A program made the position numbers and the translations under genes. A stretch of 7,737 nucleotides of DNA, taken from positions 1 through 7,737 of the forward strand of contig PAUH01000004.1 in assembly GCA_002712645.1 (NCBI GenBank), given 5' to 3'. The notes below the pieces were generated by a model. It was not told the origin of the DNA, searched no databases, and saw nothing but the letters and a program-made list of their open reading frames with translations. Source of the DNA: Methanobacteriota archaeon. Its GTDB lineage: Archaea; Thermoplasmatota; Poseidoniia; Poseidoniales; Thalassarchaeaceae. Below, piece by piece: positions 4,483 to 7,737 of this stretch; position 1 is the stretch's first letter, and each line of letters begins with the position of its first letter.

Positions 4483-6261
4483 ATGTTGGAACGAAGACAA
4501 CCCATCGTCGCGGTTCTTGGCCATGTTGACCATGGTAAGACGAGCCTCTTAGACCACATACGCTCGCTCGGATCCCAGCGTCAAGCTTCTGTGATGGATA
4601 GGGAAGCTGGGGGAATTACCCAGCACATAGGAGCAACCGAGGTTCCTTCAGATCTTCTGAATGAGTTATGCGGCCCTCTTCTCGGAGGGAAGTCGTTTGA
4701 TTCACCCGGACTTCTGTTCATAGACACGCCTGGACATCATTCCTTCTCCACACTCAGGAACAGGGGCGGCTCACTCGCCGATATAGCCATTCTAGTGGTC
4801 GATCTGAAAGAGGGGCTTAGGCCACAGACGATAGAGAGCATAAGGATCCTAAAGAAGGCGAAGACGCCGTTCGTAGTTGCTGGGAACAAGGTAGATCGCA
4901 TACACGGATGGAAGAGCGAGGGTGGTCGCCCCATGGCTCTGGCGATGAGGAATCAGACGAAGGATACAATGGGTTACTTCGACCAGTCCTTTTGGAATCT
5001 CGTTGGCGGATTCGGGGAGCACGGCTTCAATCTAGACAGATATGATCGGATCAAGGACTTCACGAAGGAGATAGCGTTGGTCCCTGTATCTGCAAAGGAG
5101 GGAGAAGGCATACAGGATCTTCTCGCTGTTGTCATCGGACTAGCGGAGAGGTATCTCGCCGAGCAACTCACCGACATAGAGGGTGCAGGAGAAGGCACCG
5201 TCCTTGAGATGAAAGAGGAGCGTGGACTCGGTAAGACTCTGGATGTTATCCTGCATCGCGGATCGATCGCAAAGGGGGACGAGATTGTCCTAGTTACTTC
5301 CGAAGGAGGGGTGACTACAACGGTCCGAGGGCTCTTCAAACCTAGAGGCATGGCAGAAATGAGAGATGCCGGTGATCGTTGGAATGACACGGAATCTGCA
5401 AGTGCAGCATCTGGCCTCAAGCTGTCAGCTCCTGATCTGGACGGCGTCCTTGCAGGAACGACATTACGAGTGGTGAGGAATGCTGCTGAGCAGAAAAAGG
5501 CCCTGGCACTCGCATCGGAGGAATCCAGATTAAGCATCGACTTGGAGGAAGAAGGCGTTTGCATTAAAGCGGATACTGTTGGTGGTCTTGAAGCTCTGGC
5601 GATGGAACTCAAGGAGATAGATGTGCCAATACGATCTGCTTCGATCGGAAAGGTCGGGAGGCGGGACATCAGAGGTGCTGAGACAGCGTCGGACCCGCTT
5701 CACAGACTCATACTTGGTTTCTCGACGAGCGTCTTATCCGATGCACAGAATGAAATCGACTCCTCGGACAGTGGTCTGAAGGTGATATGCTCTGACATCA
5801 TCTATCACATCCTAGATGAGCGGGAACGTTGGGTAGAGAGCAGAACCGCAGAATTAGAAGAGGAATCACGAGAGAAGATTGTCTATCCGGGAAGAGTTCT
5901 CCTCCTTCCCGACCATACCTTCAGAGTGAGTAAACCGGCAGTTGTTGGGGTCCGTGTGCTTGGGGGACGCATACACATAGGCCAGCGTCTCCTCAAAGAC
6001 GGTTCTTCCGTTGGTCAGATCAAATCCATTCGCAGCGGTGAGGACAGTATGAAGGAAGCGAAACAAGGGGATGAGGTCGCGGTTGCTATCGATGGCGTAG
6101 TCGTCGGACGCCAGATTGAGGAGGAGGATGTTCTTCTGGTGGATGTGCCGGAGTCACATGCTAAGCGTCTTAGGAAAATGAGCCTCAATGCCATAGAAAG
6201 CGAGATTCTTGGTGAGTTGCTGGAAATTCATCGGCGCGAGAATCATTTCTGGGGACGTTGA
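4483..6261 (+). CDS. infB: Archaeal translation initiation factor aIF5B (IF-2 homologue)
   Basis: 592 aa, close to other archaeal aIF5B proteins. This GTPase promotes subunit joining and initiator tRNA positioning. GTPase motifs: GHVDHGKTS (residues 13-21, G1), EAGGITQHIGATEV (41-54, G2 with Thr46), DTPGH (81-85, G3), NKVD (135-138, G4) and SAK (203-205, G5). Domain II follows at about 229-345, domain III at about 350-445, a long charged helix at about 442-465 (DERERW..ELEEESREK) and domain IV to the end. G3 reads DTPGHHSF where IF2/eIF5B normally has DTPGHEAF; the catalytic His85 is kept and residue 86 is His instead of Glu. There is no intein and no eukaryote-like N-terminal extension. An in-frame TGA at 4471 leaves ATG 4483 as the natural start. 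A GGTG lies only 2 bases before it, too close for a good ribosome site. It probably shares a transcript with ndk. Confidence 0.97.
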   Translation: MLERRQPIVAVLGHVDHGKTSLLDHIRSLGSQRQASVMDREAGGITQHIGATEVPSDLLNELCGPLLGGKSFDSPGLLFIDTPGHHSFSTLRNRGGSLADIAILVVDLKEGLRPQTIESIRILKKAKTPFVVAGNKVDRIHGWKSEGGRPMALAMRNQTKDTMGYFDQSFWNLVGGFGEHGFNLDRYDRIKDFTKEIALVPVSAKEGEGIQDLLAVVIGLAERYLAEQLTDIEGAGEGTVLEMKEERGLGKTLDVILHRGSIAKGDEIVLVTSEGGVTTTVRGLFKPRGMAEMRDAGDRWNDTESASAASGLKLSAPDLDGVLAGTTLRVVRNAAEQKKALALASEESRLSIDLEEEGVCIKADTVGGLEALAMELKEIDVPIRSASIGKVGRRDIRGAETASDPLHRLILGFSTSVLSDAQNEIDSSDSGLKVICSDIIYHILDERERWVESRTAELEEESREKIVYPGRVLLLPDHTFRVSKPAVVGVRVLGGRIHIGQRLLKDGSSVGQIKSIRSGEDSMKEAKQGDEVAVAIDGVVVGRQIEEEDVLLVDVPESHAKRLRKMSLNAIESEILGELLEIHRRENHFWGR

Positions 6262-6290
6262 ATCAAGTTGCTCCCATGGCCCCCCAACCC

Positions 6291-6298
6291 TTTAATGC
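6291..6298 (+). promoter_or_regulatory. Candidate TATA box of the MoxR gene
   Basis: TTTAATGC, behind CCAACCC, ends 30 bases before the ATG at 6329. The expected transcript would have a leader of about 8 bases. It lies in the 67-base gap after infB, so the MoxR gene may have its own promoter. Confidence 0.3.
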
Positions 6299-6328
6299 GC
6301 AATCGAAAGAATTCGGGTCGAGTTCACC

Positions 6329-7312
6329 ATGGCGATGGCTGCAAGCGACCCGAGTTCGAGAGAACTCATTCAAACTGTCTCAATGATCTCCAACAACCTG
6401 ATGGGCGAGGTAGCCAAAGTCATAATCGGGAAGGAAGAGAACCTTCGAAAGATCGCTGTAGGGATCTTATCCAATGGAAATATGCTCCTAGAGGATTTCC
6501 CCGGGCTTGCAAAGACATTGATGGCCAACACATATGCTACAGCCCTGGGGTGTAAATTCAAGCGTGTTCAATTCACACCCGATCTTCTTCCCGCGGACAT
6601 CATGGGGACATACATGTACGATCAGCAAGCGGGTGAATTCAAGCTTCGACCGGGTCCATTGTTCACCAATGTGCTTCTAGCAGATGAAATTAACAGAGCC
6701 CCGCCGAAAACTCAGGCGGCGCTGCTTGAGGCCATGGAAGAGAAGCAAGTCACGATAGAGGGGATCACTCACAAGCTTCCAGCACCATTCATCACGATAG
6801 CCACCCAGAACCCGATAGAACAGGAGGGGACATATCCCCTTCCTGAGGCTCAGATGGACCGATTCTTGATGAAGATGTCAATGGGATACCCAGACAGGCA
6901 AGAAGAGAAGTCGATATTACAGCGCAGAAAGCTCAGAGGGAAGGACGATCATGACGTTCAACAGATTACAAGCCCGAAGAAGGTTGTCGCCATGCAAAAG
7001 GCGCTGGAGACAGTCCACGTCGATGCAGCCATATTGACGTACATTGTAGAACTTGTTCAGAGGACTCGTGAAGACCACCGTGTCGTGACTGGCGCATCTC
7101 CCAGGGCGAGTCAATCTCTGTTCAAGACAGCGCGGGCAAGCGCTGCAATTGATGGTAGAGACTACGTGATACCTGATGATGTTAAGCGTGTAGCGCTTGA
7201 TGTTGTGAGTCACAGAATTGTCTTGAAGCCTGAGTCGAAGATTAGAGGCATCACTGGCGAACACATTGTTCGAAAGGTGATTTCAGAAGTTCCAGTTCCC
7301 GTTGTGCAATGA
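6329..7312 (+). CDS. MoxR-family AAA+ ATPase
   Basis: 327 aa, typical of MoxR proteins. MoxR ATPases are chaperone-like AAA+ proteins thought to help assemble or activate partner complexes, often ones with metal cofactors or VWA domains. Visible marks: Walker A LLEDFPGLAKT at residues 53-63 with Lys62; Walker B VLLADEINRAPPKTQ at 115-129 with Asp119-Glu120; the MoxR segment LLEAMEEKQVTIEG at 132-145; sensor 1 ATQNPIEQEGTYPLPEAQ at 158-175 with Asn161; Arg178 in QMDRF; and sensor 2 GASPRA at 255-260 with Arg259. Walker A begins with Asp56 where many MoxR proteins have Gly. No signal peptide or membrane segment is seen, so it is cytoplasmic. ATG 6335 is an alternative start. It is followed 36 bases later by a ParA-like gene, not by the DUF58/VWA genes that usually accompany moxR. 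Confidence 0.95.
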   Translation: MAMAASDPSSRELIQTVSMISNNLMGEVAKVIIGKEENLRKIAVGILSNGNMLLEDFPGLAKTLMANTYATALGCKFKRVQFTPDLLPADIMGTYMYDQQAGEFKLRPGPLFTNVLLADEINRAPPKTQAALLEAMEEKQVTIEGITHKLPAPFITIATQNPIEQEGTYPLPEAQMDRFLMKMSMGYPDRQEEKSILQRRKLRGKDDHDVQQITSPKKVVAMQKALETVHVDAAILTYIVELVQRTREDHRVVTGASPRASQSLFKTARASAAIDGRDYVIPDDVKRVALDVVSHRIVLKPESKIRGITGEHIVRKVISEVPVPVVQ

Positions 7313-7348
7313 GCAAGTACCATCCATCGTCGGCTCCCAGACAGTTGC

Positions 7349-7737
7349 ATGGGGCGTGCTGTCGTCATCGCTGTAGTGAATCACAAAGGTGGATGTGGTA
7401 AGACCACTACGGTAACTAATCTTGGCGCTGCGCTTGCAGCAGGTTCCTCTGAGATGGGAATATTGCCGAACAAAGTTCTGATTGTGGATCTTGACCCCCG
7501 GGGCAACGTGGCAACGACCTTTGGAGTTGAAAAGCGATCTCTTGGGCCCACCATGAATAATCTGTTTGAAGCGGTTATAGATGGATCCAGAATTGATCCT
7601 GCCCCGTATATCTTGGCGCCGCATGAATTGACAAAATGTATGAAGAGAGCCTGGAAGCGTCAGAATCCAGATCGATCTAGAGGGCCTCCGAAAGGTCATC
7701 GCGTTGATCGTCTTTCTCTGCTCCCTGCGGATTTGGA
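7349..7737 (+). CDS. ParA/MinD-family ATPase, 3' end missing
   Basis: The frame is open from ATG 7349 to the window end, giving 129 residues and then truncation. The deviant Walker A motif NHKGGCGKTTT (residues 11-21) has both the signature Lys13 and the catalytic Lys18, and Walker A' is VLIVDLDPRGN at 43-53 (usually DPQGN). The following ATTFGV also fits ParA proteins. Such ATPases form ATP-dependent dimers and position plasmids, chromosomes or protein complexes; MinD and other relatives share these motifs, so the cargo is open. Two segments are unusual: GSSEMGILPNK between the first helix and the second strand, and a basic insertion at about 96-118 (9 Lys/Arg in 23 residues) just before RLSLLPADL. 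In-frame codons run back to the MoxR stop with no other ATG, so 7349 is the best start. The spacing of 36 bases suggests linkage with the MoxR gene. Confidence 0.9.
   Translation, partial: MGRAVVIAVVNHKGGCGKTTTVTNLGAALAAGSSEMGILPNKVLIVDLDPRGNVATTFGVEKRSLGPTMNNLFEAVIDGSRIDPAPYILAPHELTKCMKRAWKRQNPDRSRGPPKGHRVDRLSLLPADL

Noticed and set aside
4974..5669. 231-codon minus-strand open frame inside infB
   Set aside because: It is Ser/Arg/Pro-rich, shows no family features and is fully antisense to conserved domains of aIF5B.
6268..6555. 95-codon plus-strand frame starting before the MoxR gene
   Set aside because: It overlaps the MoxR N-terminus in another frame and has no domain-like pattern.
7283..7699. 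138-codon minus-strand open frame at the right end
   Set aside because: It runs antisense to the MoxR end and to the clear ParA Walker motifs, which are the real coding signal.

Overview
The window looks archaeal, most likely a marine euryarchaeon of the Thermoplasmatota / Poseidoniia (Marine Group II) kind. The domain call rests on an aIF5B-type initiation factor of 592 aa directly after nucleoside diphosphate kinase (an adjacency known from euryarchaeal genomes), a halocyanin-like blue-copper domain, a PGF-CTERM-like archaeosortase tail, and TATA-like boxes placed just upstream of several start codons. The lineage below domain level is inference. Seven protein genes are seen, two of them cut by the window edges. 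I see no RNA genes, CRISPR array, insertion sequence or other mobile element, and no gene-free stretch longer than about 215 bases.

Layout. Bases 1-983 (+) hold the C-terminal part of a helical-repeat (TPR-like) protein with a small beta-rich tail. Its stop codon lies inside a perfect 9-bp hairpin, and it converges with the next gene over only 31 bases. Bases 1015-2547 (-) encode a secreted, surface-anchored protein: signal peptide, FAS1 domain, a linker with two cysteine repeats, a second FAS1 domain, a type 1 copper domain, a proline-rich spacer and a sorting tail. A 200-base AT-rich divergent region with short inverted and direct repeats separates it from an FMN nitroreductase-like gene (2760-3482, +). 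A small DsrE-like protein (3522-3911), ndk (3988-4443) and infB/aIF5B (4483-6261) follow on the same strand, then a MoxR-type AAA+ ATPase (6329-7312) and the start of a ParA/MinD-family ATPase (7349 to the window end).

How the genes relate. ndk and infB form the translation/nucleotide core; in many archaea they follow the ribosomal genes for L7Ae, S28e and L24e, which are absent here and replaced by the DsrE-like and nitroreductase genes. The copper-FAS1 protein, nitroreductase and DsrE-like protein could all have redox or sulfur roles, but nothing in the sequence ties them into one pathway. MoxR and ParA are closely spaced and could be co-transcribed; the DUF58/VWA partners usually found next to MoxR are not seen between them. 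Most of the window is recognisable; the least familiar elements are the cysteine-repeat linker, the basic insertion in the ParA-like protein and the beta-rich tail of the first gene.
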